NCBI RefSeq assembly: GCF_900698905.1
Contig: NZ_LR217707.1
Location: 62,001 to 126,000 of the forward strand
Reading direction: 5' to 3'
Length of the DNA stretch: 64,000 nucleotides
From: Buchnera aphidicola (Cinara kochiana kochiana)
GTDB lineage: Bacteria; Pseudomonadota; Gammaproteobacteria; Enterobacterales; Enterobacteriaceae
The translations under genes were made by a program, and so were the position numbers. How positions within the stretch are numbered: the stretch's first letter is position 1; every line of letters begins with the position of its first letter. A model generated the notes under the pieces. That model was not told the DNA's origin, did not search any database, and worked only from the letters and a program-made list of their open reading frames with translations. Positions 10,504 to 19,948 of the stretch are shown here, in pieces.

Positions 10504-11832
10504 ATGTTAAATTTAAATAAAAATATTTTTTATTGGAATCGTTTAACGAAAGAAGAAAAAAATAATATATTGTTAAGACCACGTTTTAATATTAATAATT
10601 CTATAAAATCATCTGTTTCAAAAATTATTGACAAAGTTAAACAATATGGGGATGTTGCTTTACATACTTATAATTTAAAATTTGATAAAATAAAATTGGA
10701 TTCTTTTTATGTTACTCAAGAAAAAATTGATCTTTCTGCTAATTTGGTGTCTGAAACGTTTAAAAAGTCTGTATCAATAGCAAAAAAAAATATTATTTCA
10801 TTTCACACTAAACAAATAGCTTATGGTTTAGAGGTAGAAACATATCCTGGAGTACGCTGCCAACAAATTATAAGACCAATACATGCAGTAGGTTTATATA
10901 TTCCTAAAGGAAAATATCCATTAGTTTCAACTGCTTTGATGTTATCTATTCCTGCAAAATTAGCTGGATGTACAAATATTTGTTTATGTTCTCCGCCTCC
11001 AGTTAGTAATGAAATATTATATATTGCAAAAGTATCAGGAATTAAACAAGTAATTCAATTAGGAGGCGCGCAAGGTATTGCGGCTCTTGCATTAGGTACT
11101 CAGAGTATACAGAGAGTAGATAAAATTTTTGGACCGGGAAACATATTTGTAACAGAAGCTAAATTACAAATCAGTCAATCGGTCCCGAGAGTATCTATTG
11201 ATATGCCTGCGGGTCCTTCAGAAATGTTGATTATTGCTGATAAGGATTCTAATCCTAATTTTGTTGCTGCTGATTTTTTAGCTCAATTGGAACACGATAA
11301 TAATTCACAAGTAATATTGTTAAGTACAAGTATTGGTTTATTAAAAAATGTAATTGCTGCGATTAATAGGCAAATTTTATTTTTAACAAAAAAAGATATT
11401 ATATTATGTTCGTTGAAAAATAGTAGAATTATTATTACTCAATCTTTATTAGATTGTTTTAATATATCAAACTTATATTCTCCTGAACATTTAACCTTAC
11501 ATATAAAAAACTCAGTAAATTTTTTATCATATATAAAAAATGCTGGATCAGTTTTTTTAGGAAAATGGACGCCTGGATCTGCAGGTGACTATATTACTGG
11601 AGCAAATCATGTTTTACCCACATATGGATACTCTAATACTTACTCTTCTTTACAAATTTCCGATTTTCAGAAAATAATTACAGTTCAAAAAATGACAAAA
11701 CAATCTTTAATAAATTTATCAGATAGTATTATTGAATTATCTCAAATAGAAGGAATGGATGCTCATGGTAAATCAATAATAATCAGAACAAATGCTTTAA
11801 AAGATATGTCTATTGCGCGTGAGACAATATAA
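10504..11832 (+). CDS. hisD: histidinol dehydrogenase
   Basis: Zn- and NAD-dependent oxidation of L-histidinol to L-histidine, the last two steps of the pathway. It has 442 residues (E. coli 434). Seen are KIFGPGN, DMPAGPSE, the catalytic Glu-His pair in SPEHLTL and the C-terminal NHVLPTYG segment with its zinc ligands. The substrate-side loop IPKGKYPL replaces the E. coli IPGGSAPL. It starts 7 bp after hisG and ends one base before the hisC ATG, suggesting tight operon coupling. Confidence 0.97.
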   Translation: MLNLNKNIFYWNRLTKEEKNNILLRPRFNINNSIKSSVSKIIDKVKQYGDVALHTYNLKFDKIKLDSFYVTQEKIDLSANLVSETFKKSVSIAKKNIISFHTKQIAYGLEVETYPGVRCQQIIRPIHAVGLYIPKGKYPLVSTALMLSIPAKLAGCTNICLCSPPPVSNEILYIAKVSGIKQVIQLGGAQGIAALALGTQSIQRVDKIFGPGNIFVTEAKLQISQSVPRVSIDMPAGPSEMLIIADKDSNPNFVAADFLAQLEHDNNSQVILLSTSIGLLKNVIAAINRQILFLTKKDIILCSLKNSRIIITQSLLDCFNISNLYSPEHLTLHIKNSVNFLSYIKNAGSVFLGKWTPGSAGDYITGANHVLPTYGYSNTYSSLQISDFQKIITVQKMTKQSLINLSDSIIELSQIEGMDAHGKSIIIRTNALKDMSIARETI

Positions 11833-11833
11833 T

Positions 11834-12898
11834 ATGAAACGTTTAATTCCACAGCATATATGCGCATTAACTCCGTATCAGTCAGCACGTCGTATTGGTT
11901 TAAAAGGTCGAATTTATTTAAATGCCAATGAATCTCCTTGGATTAACACTGTTAAGTGTAAACATAGTAATTTAAATAGATATCCTGATTTTCAGCCGTA
12001 TGAACTATTAAAGAAATATTCTAAATATTCTGGTGTCGCAAAAGAAAATATTTTAATTACTCGGGGTGCTGATGAAGGAATAGAAATACTTGTACGTTCT
12101 TTTTGCGCGCCAAATCATGATAAAATTATGTTTTTTCCTCCTACATATGATATGTATGCTGTGAATGCTGATATTTTCAATATAAAGCAAGTCGTTATTC
12201 CTATTTTATCCGATTTTCAATTAGATTTAATTAATATTAAAAAAAATATCGGTGATATTAAATTAATTTATATATGTAATCCTAATAATCCAACCGGAAA
12301 TTGTTTTTTGCGGAAAGATATTATTAGTATTCTTAAATTTATTCCACAAACTACTTTATTAGTTATTGACGAGGCTTATATAGAATATTCTTTAGTCAAT
12401 AGTTTTACCCATGAATTAACAAAATATACTAATTTAGTTATACTGCGAACCTTATCGAAAGCTTTTGGTCTTGCATCTTTACGATGTGGTTTTGTGCTAT
12501 CGAATACGTATATTATTAATGTTTTAAAGAAAGTATTAGCTCCTTATCCTATTGCTACTCCTGTATCAGATATTGCCGTACAATCATTAAAATTAGATAA
12601 TATTAAACGTGTACAAAAAAATATATTAAAAATATTAAATAATAAAGAATTTTTAGTTGAAAAATTAAAGCACTTATCTTGTATCAAAAATATTTTTCCA
12701 AGTAATACTAATTTTATTCTTATTCAATTTTTTCGATCTAAAAGTATCTTTCGGTATTTTGTTTCACACGGAATAGTTATTCGTGATCAATCTCATAAAA
12801 TAGGTTTAAAAAATTGTTTAAGAATATCAATTGGAAAAATAGATGAATGTCAAGATTTAATTGCAGCATTATATATGTTTGAAGGAAAAAAACTATAA
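11834..12898 (+). CDS. hisC: histidinol-phosphate aminotransferase
   Basis: PLP enzyme converting imidazole acetol phosphate to histidinol phosphate. I place the start at ATG 11834, one base after the hisD stop; the longer ORF starts at a TTG inside hisD and adds seven unmatched residues. This gives 354 residues (E. coli 356). LTPYQSARR, LNANESP, SRGADEGIE-like TRGADEG, CNPNNPTG, VIDEAYIEY and the PLP-lysine motif TLSKAFGLA are present. It sits between hisD and hisB as in enterobacteria. Confidence 0.97.
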   Translation: MKRLIPQHICALTPYQSARRIGLKGRIYLNANESPWINTVKCKHSNLNRYPDFQPYELLKKYSKYSGVAKENILITRGADEGIEILVRSFCAPNHDKIMFFPPTYDMYAVNADIFNIKQVVIPILSDFQLDLINIKKNIGDIKLIYICNPNNPTGNCFLRKDIISILKFIPQTTLLVIDEAYIEYSLVNSFTHELTKYTNLVILRTLSKAFGLASLRCGFVLSNTYIINVLKKVLAPYPIATPVSDIAVQSLKLDNIKRVQKNILKILNNKEFLVEKLKHLSCIKNIFPSNTNFILIQFFRSKSIFRYFVSHGIVIRDQSHKIGLKNCLRISIGKIDECQDLIAALYMFEGKKL

Positions 12899-12899
12899 G

Positions 12900-13967
12900 A
12901 TGAAAAAAAAATTTTTATTTATTGATCGTGATGGTACATTAATTCAGGAACCTAAAAAAAAATTTCAAATTGATAGTTATAGTAAATTTTTTTTAGAAAA
13001 AGATGTAATTGTTTCGTTATTACAGTTAATTAAATTAGGATATCAATTAATTATTGTAACTAACCAAGATGGTTTGGGAAGCAAATCTTTTCCGGTTAAT
13101 AAATTTAGTAAAATACATAATTTAATGTTAAATATTTTTTCTTCACAGAACATTTTTTTTAAAAGTATTTTAATTTGTCCACATTTTGCTCATGAACAGT
13201 GCGGTTGTCGCAAACCAAATACTTCATTGGTAAAATATTGGATAAACAATAATAAGTTAGATAAAAAAAATAGTTATGTTATTGGAGACAGAAATACAGA
13301 TGTTCAATTAGCTCATAATATGGGTATTAAAAGTTTTTTATATCATCCTCAGTTTTTTTCATGGCAACATATTGTTACTCAATTAACATTTCCAAATCGA
13401 TTGTCAGAGATTTCTAGAAATACTTTGGAAACAAAAATATTTATTAGAATTAGTTTAGATATTCCAATTAATTGTTATATTAATACTGGTATTAATTTTT
13501 TAAATCATATGTTAGATCAAATCAGAATACATAGTGGTATTTTTATGTATATTGATGTAATTGGTGATTTATCTATTGATGATCATCATACGGTAGAAGA
13601 TATAGGTATAACATTAGGGTCTGCTTTACGGCATGCATTAGGAAATAAAATAGGGATATCCAGGTATGGTTTTACGTTACCTATGGATGAAAGTATTTGT
13701 TCATGTATTATTGATATATCTGGTCGTTCTTTTTTATCATTTTATGCAAACTTTGTAAATAAATATGTTGGTGATTTAGGTGTATGCATGATAGAACATT
13801 TTTTTTATTCATTAAGTCAATCTATGAAAATTACTATTCACTTACATGCTTATGGTAATAACGATCATCATTGTGCTGAAAGTTTATTTAAAGCATTTGG
13901 ACGTACATTAAAACAAGCTATTTATTTACAAGGAAATATTTTACCTACATCAAAAGGTTTTTTGTAA
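12900..13967 (+). CDS. hisB: bifunctional histidinol-phosphatase / imidazoleglycerol-phosphate dehydratase
   Basis: Catalyses two steps of the pathway. I use ATG 12900, one base after the hisC stop, giving 355 residues, exactly as in E. coli; the longer ORF overlaps hisC. The N-terminal HAD phosphatase has the nucleophile pair Asp9/Asp11 in FIDRDGT and a Zn loop with CPH and CGCRK (about residues 92-104). The C-terminal dehydratase (about residue 168 on) has HMLDQ, DDHHTVED and HHCAESLFKAFGR, with the metal-binding histidines kept. The E. coli FFDHML is FLNHML here, an Asp to Asn change. Several A9 runs lie near the 5' end. Confidence 0.96.
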   Translation: MKKKFLFIDRDGTLIQEPKKKFQIDSYSKFFLEKDVIVSLLQLIKLGYQLIIVTNQDGLGSKSFPVNKFSKIHNLMLNIFSSQNIFFKSILICPHFAHEQCGCRKPNTSLVKYWINNNKLDKKNSYVIGDRNTDVQLAHNMGIKSFLYHPQFFSWQHIVTQLTFPNRLSEISRNTLETKIFIRISLDIPINCYINTGINFLNHMLDQIRIHSGIFMYIDVIGDLSIDDHHTVEDIGITLGSALRHALGNKIGISRYGFTLPMDESICSCIIDISGRSFLSFYANFVNKYVGDLGVCMIEHFFYSLSQSMKITIHLHAYGNNDHHCAESLFKAFGRTLKQAIYLQGNILPTSKGFL

Positions 13968-14557
13968 TGTCTATTGTTATTATTAATACAGGTTGTTCCA
14001 ATTTATATTCTATTACAAGAGCCATACAACGGTTAGGATATCAAGTTAGTATTACTGATTCAATTTATGATATTAAAATGGCTAATAAAATATTTTTACC
14101 TGGTGTAGGTACGGCTTCTGCTGTAATAGATATTTTAAAAAATAAAAATTTATTATCATTTCTTAAATGTACAACACAACCTATTTTAGGTATTTGTTTA
14201 GGTATGCAGTTATTAGGTTCATATAGTAATGAAGGTAATAAATGTATTTTGTTGAATAGAATAGATCATTCAATTAAAAAATTACCTAATGTTGATTGTT
14301 CTATTCCACATATTGGTTGGAATACCGTAAACTATACTATAAATCATTTTTTATTTAAAGATATTGATAATAATACTCGATTTTATTTTTTACATAGTTA
14401 TTATATGAACGTGAATAAATATACTATTGCTGTCTCTACGCATGGTATACAATTTTGTGCCGCGGTAGCAGTAAAAAATTTTTTTGGTGTACAGTTTCAT
14501 CCAGAGAAATCCGGTTATTCTGGCGAACAACTAATTAAAAATTTTTTAGAGATATAA
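13967..14557 (+). CDS. hisH: imidazole glycerol phosphate synthase, glutamine amidotransferase subunit
   Basis: Supplies ammonia from glutamine to HisF for the cyclisation that makes imidazole glycerol phosphate and AICAR. It has 196 residues, the same as E. coli. The class I amidotransferase triad is intact: Cys77 in GICLGMQ, and His178 and Glu180 in VQFHPEKSG. Its ATG overlaps the hisB stop by one base (TAATG), so the two are probably translationally coupled. hisA follows four bases after the stop. Confidence 0.97.
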   Translation: MSIVIINTGCSNLYSITRAIQRLGYQVSITDSIYDIKMANKIFLPGVGTASAVIDILKNKNLLSFLKCTTQPILGICLGMQLLGSYSNEGNKCILLNRIDHSIKKLPNVDCSIPHIGWNTVNYTINHFLFKDIDNNTRFYFLHSYYMNVNKYTIAVSTHGIQFCAAVAVKNFFGVQFHPEKSGYSGEQLIKNFLEI

Positions 14558-14561
14558 ATAT

Positions 14562-15299
14562 ATGATTATTCCATCATTAGACTTTATTCAAGGTAAAATA
14601 GTACGATTATATCAAGGAAATTATACTTGTAAAACATATTATGATATTGATATATTTAAACAAATAGATAAATATATACATAATGGAGCTACTCATATAC
14701 ATTTAGTGGATTTAGATGGATGTAGCAATCCCTTATATCGTCAAAAAAATATTTTATCAATTATTTCTCGTTATAAAAATATTTATTTTCAAGTTGGCGG
14801 CGGTATACGTACACAAAATGATATAGAAGATTTATTCCATGCTGGTGCTGATAAAATTGTTATCGGTACTTCGGCTATTTTACATCCCAATCAATTTAAA
14901 AAATGGTTATTTAAATATGGAGGCGATAAATTAATATTAGCGGTTGATATAAAAATAAATAACAAAGATGAAAAAAAAATTGCTATTCATGGATGGAAGA
15001 CAGTTACTAATATGGATATAGAAGATATTGTTAATTCTTTTATTCCGTGGGGATTAAAAAATATTTTATGTACGGATATATCAAGAGATGGAACGTTTTT
15101 GGGGCCTAATGTTATTCTATATAAATATTTAAAGAAAAAATTTCCAAATATTATACTACAATCTTCTGGAGGTATTTGTTCAGTCGCAGATATATGTCTT
15201 TTAAAAAAAAATAGAATAGAACACGTAATTGTTGGGCGCGCTTTGTTAGAAAAAAAGTTTACTTTTTCGGAGGCTCAGCGATGTTGGCAAAAAGAATAA
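14562..15299 (+). CDS. hisA: ProFAR isomerase (HisA)
   Basis: Isomerises ProFAR to PRFAR on a TIM barrel. It has 245 residues, equal to E. coli. Catalytic Asp7 ([10 protein letters not shown]) and Asp129 (LAVDI) are present, as are the phosphate-binding QVGGGIR and CTDISRDGT segments and the C-terminal IVGRALLE. It overlaps hisF by 19 bp, implying coupled translation. Confidence 0.97.
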   Translation: MIIPSLDFIQGKIVRLYQGNYTCKTYYDIDIFKQIDKYIHNGATHIHLVDLDGCSNPLYRQKNILSIISRYKNIYFQVGGGIRTQNDIEDLFHAGADKIVIGTSAILHPNQFKKWLFKYGGDKLILAVDIKINNKDEKKIAIHGWKTVTNMDIEDIVNSFIPWGLKNILCTDISRDGTFLGPNVILYKYLKKKFPNIILQSSGGICSVADICLLKKNRIEHVIVGRALLEKKFTFSEAQRCWQKE

Positions 15300-16057
15300 T
15301 TGCTTGTTTGGATGTTAAAAACGGAATGGTGGTTAAAGGTATACAGTTTAATAATCATGTTATTGTTGGTCAAATACTTGAATTAGCTCAATATTATTCT
15401 AAAGAAGGTATTGATGAATTAGTTTTTTATGATATTTCAGCATCACCTAAAAAAAAATTATTAGATATACAATGGATTACTAGTATTGCTGAAATTATTA
15501 ATATTCCTTTTTCGGTAGCAGGAGGCATTTCATCAATTAATGATGCGCAAGAGATTTTATCATTAGGAGCTGATAAAATTTCTATCAATTCTCCTGCATT
15601 AAAAGATCCGTGGTTAATTAGTAAATTGGCGGATCGTTTTGGAGTTCAATGTGTTGTAGTAGGAGTAGATTCATGGTACGATAAAGCAAATAAAATGTAT
15701 CAAGTTTTTCAATATACTGGAAATCAAAATAAATCACGTGTTACATCTTGGAACACTATTGATTGGATAAAAAAAGTTCAGAAATTAGGTGCTGGTGAAA
15801 TTGTATTAAATGCAATGAACACTGATGGGACTCAGCGTGGATATGATGTTCGGCAATTAAAGAAAATACGTAAATGTTGTTCCGTTCCATTAATTGCTTC
15901 TGGCGGCGCTGGTAATATGTATGATTTTTTAGATGTATTTAAAATTTCTAAAGTTGATGGTGCATTAGCAGCATCAATATTTCATAATAAAAATATTTCT
16001 ATTTTAGATTTAAAAAATTTTTTGTTTAATCATGGAGTTACTATCCGTCAATGTTAA
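15281..16057 (+). CDS. hisF: imidazole glycerol phosphate synthase, cyclase subunit
   Basis: TIM-barrel partner of HisH. It uses channelled ammonia to split PRFAR into imidazole glycerol phosphate and AICAR. It has 258 residues, as in E. coli. The acid/base pair Asp11 (ACLDVKNG) and Asp130 (VVGVDSW) is intact. VAGGISS and ASGGAGN form the phosphate sites. The start ATG lies inside the 3' end of hisA, and the stop overlaps hisI by 7 bp. Confidence 0.97.
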   Translation: MLAKRIIACLDVKNGMVVKGIQFNNHVIVGQILELAQYYSKEGIDELVFYDISASPKKKLLDIQWITSIAEIINIPFSVAGGISSINDAQEILSLGADKISINSPALKDPWLISKLADRFGVQCVVVGVDSWYDKANKMYQVFQYTGNQNKSRVTSWNTIDWIKKVQKLGAGEIVLNAMNTDGTQRGYDVRQLKKIRKCCSVPLIASGGAGNMYDFLDVFKISKVDGALAASIFHNKNISILDLKNFLFNHGVTIRQC

Positions 16058-16665
16058 CTGATAAAAATATTTCAAATTTAAATTGGAATAAATTGAAAAA
16101 TATGGTTCCCGCAATTGCTCAACATTATGTTTCGGGAGAAATATTAATGTTTGGGTATATGACTCAAGAAGCATTTAATAGTACTATTGAAAAAAAGTTA
16201 TTTACTTTATATTCTCGACAAAAAAACAGGTTGTGGATTAAAGGAGAAACTTCAAAAAATTTTTTATATGTTAAAAAGGTTGTTACAGACTGTGATTGTG
16301 ATGTTATTTTGGTACAAGTTCAACCTACCGGCAATACTTGTCATCTTAATAGATTTAGTTGTTTTGAAAATTCTCAACCTATTTATTCTTTTTTATTACA
16401 TCTTGAAAGTATAATTAAGTCGCGAAAAAAAGAAAAATTAAATAAATCATATATCAGTAATCTATTTTATCAAGGAAGTTCTAGAATTGCTCAAAAAGTG
16501 GGAGAAGAAGCAGTAGAAACTGTTATAGCTTTTTTAGAAAAAAACCCTGTTAATATTATTAATGAATCATCTGATTTATTATTTCATTTATTAGTTTTAT
16601 TACAATCTATAAATATAAGTTTTGAATCAATTATTAATAATTTAAAAAATCGCATGAATAAATAA
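16051..16665 (+). CDS. hisI: bifunctional phosphoribosyl-AMP cyclohydrolase / phosphoribosyl-ATP pyrophosphatase
   Basis: Steps two and three of histidine synthesis in one chain of 204 residues (E. coli 203). The N-terminal cyclohydrolase carries the metal motif VVTDCDCD and the zinc cysteines in [12 protein letters not shown]. The C-terminal pyrophosphohydrolase shows KVGEEAVET and [14 protein letters not shown], the MazG-like four-helix metal site. It overlaps the hisF end and is the last gene of the operon; gnd starts 85 bp later. Confidence 0.97.
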   Translation: MLTDKNISNLNWNKLKNMVPAIAQHYVSGEILMFGYMTQEAFNSTIEKKLFTLYSRQKNRLWIKGETSKNFLYVKKVVTDCDCDVILVQVQPTGNTCHLNRFSCFENSQPIYSFLLHLESIIKSRKKEKLNKSYISNLFYQGSSRIAQKVGEEAVETVIAFLEKNPVNIINESSDLLFHLLVLLQSINISFESIINNLKNRMNK

Positions 16666-16750
16666 TATATTTATATTTAATTTTTGATAATTACTAATTT
16701 TTATATTTTTTGATATATTTTAAAAATATTTATTTTGATTAAGGATATAT

Positions 16751-18163
16751 ATGTCAAGTCATGATATTGGTATTATTGGTATGGGAGTTATGGGAAAAAA
16801 TTTAGCATGTAATATTGCTAATACGGGATACAAAGTATCAGTTTTTAACCGATCATATAATAAAACAATGAAAAAATTGTTTAAAAAACCAATTGAACGA
16901 TTATTTCCATACCTTGCTATAAAAGATTTTATTAATTCATTACGCAAACCTCGTTGTGTTATGTTAATGATACAATCAGGCAATCCGGTTGATGAATTAA
17001 TACATACTTTATTATCTTATTTATGTTCCGGTGATTTAATAATAGATGGAGGTAATTCATTTTATTTAGATACAGTTAAACGATTCCATTTCTTGCAAAA
17101 AAAATCTATTCAATTTCTTGGAGTAGGAATATCAGGTGGATCAGAAGGTGCTTTAAAAGGTCCCTCAATTATGCCCGGTGGAACTATTGAAGCATATGAA
17201 TTAGTAGCTCCTATTTTTAAAAATATTTCAGCCAAATATCATAAAGAAGAATGTGTAGAATATTTAGGTCCTGATGGAGCTGGACATTATGTAAAAATGG
17301 TTCACAATGGTATTGAATATAGTGATATGCAATTAATTGCAGAAACATATTCTTTATTAAAAAATTTAGTTGGTATGAATAATATAGAATTATCAAATAT
17401 TTTTGAGTACTGGAATAAAGGAGAATTATGTAGTTATTTGATAGAAATTACGGGAAATATTTTACGTAAACAGGATGAAGATGGCAACTTTATAATAGAT
17501 TATATTTTAGATTCTGCATCTAATAAGGGTACTGGAATATGGACAGCTAAAAGTGGGTTAGATTTATACGCACCTTGTTCTGTAATTACGGAATCTGTTT
17601 TTGCACGATATTTATCTTCCTGTAAAGCTAATAGAATGATTGCATCTACAATATTATCTGGTCCGAAAATATTTAAAATTAGTAATCTGGATAAAGAAAA
17701 ATTTATCAAGGATATTCGAAAAGCTTTATTTTTGGGGAAAATTATTTCATATGCACAAGGTTTTGGTTTAATGAAAAAAGCATCTGAATGTTATTCTTGG
17801 AATTTATCTTTTTCTAAAATAGCTAAAATTTTTCGATCTGGATGTATTATTCGAGCAAATCTTTTAAATAATATTGCTGAAGCATATTCTGAAAATAATG
17901 ATTTAATTGATTTGTTATTTACTCCAATATTTCGAGATATTATTAATAGATATCATCTTTCTTTACGTAATATTATTGGTATGGCTGTATGTAATGGAAT
18001 TTCTGTTCCAGTTTTTTCTGCTGCTTTGTCGTACTACGATGCATATCGTACCGTGAATTCTTCTGCTAATCTAATACAAGCGCAACGAGATTATTTTGGA
18101 TCTCATACATATCATAGGATTGATCAGTCAGGTATATTTCATACAGATTGGTTAGATAAATAA
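16751..18163 (+). CDS. gnd: 6-phosphogluconate dehydrogenase, decarboxylating
   Basis: Oxidative pentose phosphate enzyme giving ribulose-5-P, CO2 and NADPH; ribulose-5-P leads to the PRPP used by HisG. It has 470 residues (E. coli 468). The Rossmann motif IGMGVMGKNL is at the N-terminus, NRS marks the NADP site, and the catalytic Lys182 and Glu189 lie in HYVKMVHNGIEY. The C-terminal all-helical part ends HTDWLDK. A strong AAGGA lies 5 nt before the ATG. It follows the his operon, as it is linked to his in enterobacteria. Confidence 0.97.
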   Translation: MSSHDIGIIGMGVMGKNLACNIANTGYKVSVFNRSYNKTMKKLFKKPIERLFPYLAIKDFINSLRKPRCVMLMIQSGNPVDELIHTLLSYLCSGDLIIDGGNSFYLDTVKRFHFLQKKSIQFLGVGISGGSEGALKGPSIMPGGTIEAYELVAPIFKNISAKYHKEECVEYLGPDGAGHYVKMVHNGIEYSDMQLIAETYSLLKNLVGMNNIELSNIFEYWNKGELCSYLIEITGNILRKQDEDGNFIIDYILDSASNKGTGIWTAKSGLDLYAPCSVITESVFARYLSSCKANRMIASTILSGPKIFKISNLDKEKFIKDIRKALFLGKIISYAQGFGLMKKASECYSWNLSFSKIAKIFRSGCIIRANLLNNIAEAYSENNDLIDLLFTPIFRDIINRYHLSLRNIIGMAVCNGISVPVFSAALSYYDAYRTVNSSANLIQAQRDYFGSHTYHRIDQSGIFHTDWLDK

Positions 18164-18305
18164 AATAATTTTTGTTAAACTGTATATATAAATACATATT
18201 AGTAAATATTTAATAAATTGTTATATTTGAATATAAAAATTACTTAAAATTTAATTAATTAAATTTTATATATAAAATTTTTATTTTTTATAATTATGGT
18301 TTTTT

Positions 18306-19946
18306 ATGAAACATTCTATGTATAAAAATTTAGTGACATGTGCATTTCCTTACGCTAATGGTGAGATACATTTAGGGCATTTGTTAGAACAAATACAAGC
18401 CGATATTTGGGTACGATATTTACGTTTAAAAGGTTATTCGGTTATTTTTTTATGTGCAGATGATGCGCATGGAACAGCGGTTATGTTAAAAGCTAAAAAA
18501 ATGAAAATTAGTCCTAATCAATTAATTCATTGTATGCAAAAACAACATAAGAATATTTTTTTAAAATTTTCTGTTTTTCATGACCATTATTCATCTACAC
18601 ATAGTAAAATTAATAAAAATTTATGTAGCAAAATATTTAATATAATATTAAAAAAAAATTTTTTAAAAGAAAAACAAATTGCTCAATTATATGATATTAA
18701 ATTAAATATGTTTTTATCAGATCGATTTGTTAAAGGTACTTGTCCGCATTGTAAATCAGATAATCAATATGGAGATAATTGTGATGTTTGCGGAGCAACT
18801 TATAATGCAACAGAATTATTAAATGTTATTTCTCAATTGTCAAATTCATCACCGGAGATAAAATTTTCCAATCATATATTTTTCAGATTATCTATTTTTT
18901 CAAATTTTTTAAAAAAATGGATTAATTCTGGTGTATTACAAAAATCTGTATTAAATAAAATAAATGAGTGGGTAAATAGTAGTCTACATTCTTGGAATAT
19001 TTCAAGGGACCATCCGTATTTTGGTTTTAAAATTCCCGGTTATTCGGATAAGTTTTTTTATGTATGGTTGGATGCTCCTATTGGATATATTAGTTGTTTT
19101 AAAGAATTATGTAATCTTAGACAAGATATTAATTTTGATGAATTTTGGTCATTAAATTCTAAACATAAACTATACCATTTTATTGGTAAGGATATTATTT
19201 ATTTTCATGCTTTATTTTGGCCTTCTATTTTAGAAGGATGTAATTATAGAAAACCGACAAAAATATTTGCTCATGGTTATTTAACTTTTAAAGGTATCAA
19301 ATTATCTAAGTCTAAAGGATCAATGATATCAGCTAGTCAATGGTTATCACATTTTGATTCTGATTCTTTGCGATATTATTTTGCTTCAAAATTATCTAAT
19401 ACTATTGAAGACATAGATATGAATTTATATGATTATGCATATAAAATTAACGCAGATATTGTTAATAATATTATAAATTTAGCGTCAAGAAATGCTTCTT
19501 TTCTAGAAAAATATTTTGATAATATATTATCAAATCAATTTATAGAATCAGTTCTATATAAAAAATTTATTGATGCATCTGTAGAAATTGAAGATTTTTT
19601 CAAGGATAGAAAATTTTCTTTGGTAGTTCAAAAAATTAGAAATTTAGCAGATATTGCTAACAAATATATTAGTCAAAAACAACCATGGATATTGATAAAG
19701 AATATATCTAATAAAAATAAAGTACATAATATTTGTTCGGTAGGTATTAATTTATTTAAGATTTTAATGATTTTTTTAAAACCAATTATGCCGGTATTAG
19801 TTTCTAATGCAGAATTATTTTTAAATACATCATTAATGTGGAAAGATATTTCTATACCTCTGTTAAATCATAAAATTAATCATTTTTCTTGTTTATATCA
19901 ACGTATAAGTTTTAATGATATTGATAAATTTTTAGAAAAAATATAG
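18306..19946 (+). CDS. metG: methionyl-tRNA synthetase, lacking the C-terminal dimerisation/tRNA-binding domain
   Basis: Charges both initiator and elongator tRNA-Met. The class I core is intact: HLGH (residues 22-25), KLSKSKG, and a Zn knuckle with Cys146, 149, 159 and 162. It has 546 residues and ends just where the linker of the 677-residue E. coli protein begins, so the EMAP-like C-terminal domain of about 125 residues is absent. E. coli truncated at this point is known to work as a monomer. The stop lies 2 bp from the stop of the convergent tilS. Confidence 0.96.
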   Translation: MKHSMYKNLVTCAFPYANGEIHLGHLLEQIQADIWVRYLRLKGYSVIFLCADDAHGTAVMLKAKKMKISPNQLIHCMQKQHKNIFLKFSVFHDHYSSTHSKINKNLCSKIFNIILKKNFLKEKQIAQLYDIKLNMFLSDRFVKGTCPHCKSDNQYGDNCDVCGATYNATELLNVISQLSNSSPEIKFSNHIFFRLSIFSNFLKKWINSGVLQKSVLNKINEWVNSSLHSWNISRDHPYFGFKIPGYSDKFFYVWLDAPIGYISCFKELCNLRQDINFDEFWSLNSKHKLYHFIGKDIIYFHALFWPSILEGCNYRKPTKIFAHGYLTFKGIKLSKSKGSMISASQWLSHFDSDSLRYYFASKLSNTIEDIDMNLYDYAYKINADIVNNIINLASRNASFLEKYFDNILSNQFIESVLYKKFIDASVEIEDFFKDRKFSLVVQKIRNLADIANKYISQKQPWILIKNISNKNKVHNICSVGINLFKILMIFLKPIMPVLVSNAELFLNTSLMWKDISIPLLNHKINHFSCLYQRISFNDIDKFLEKI

Positions 19947-19948
19947 TT

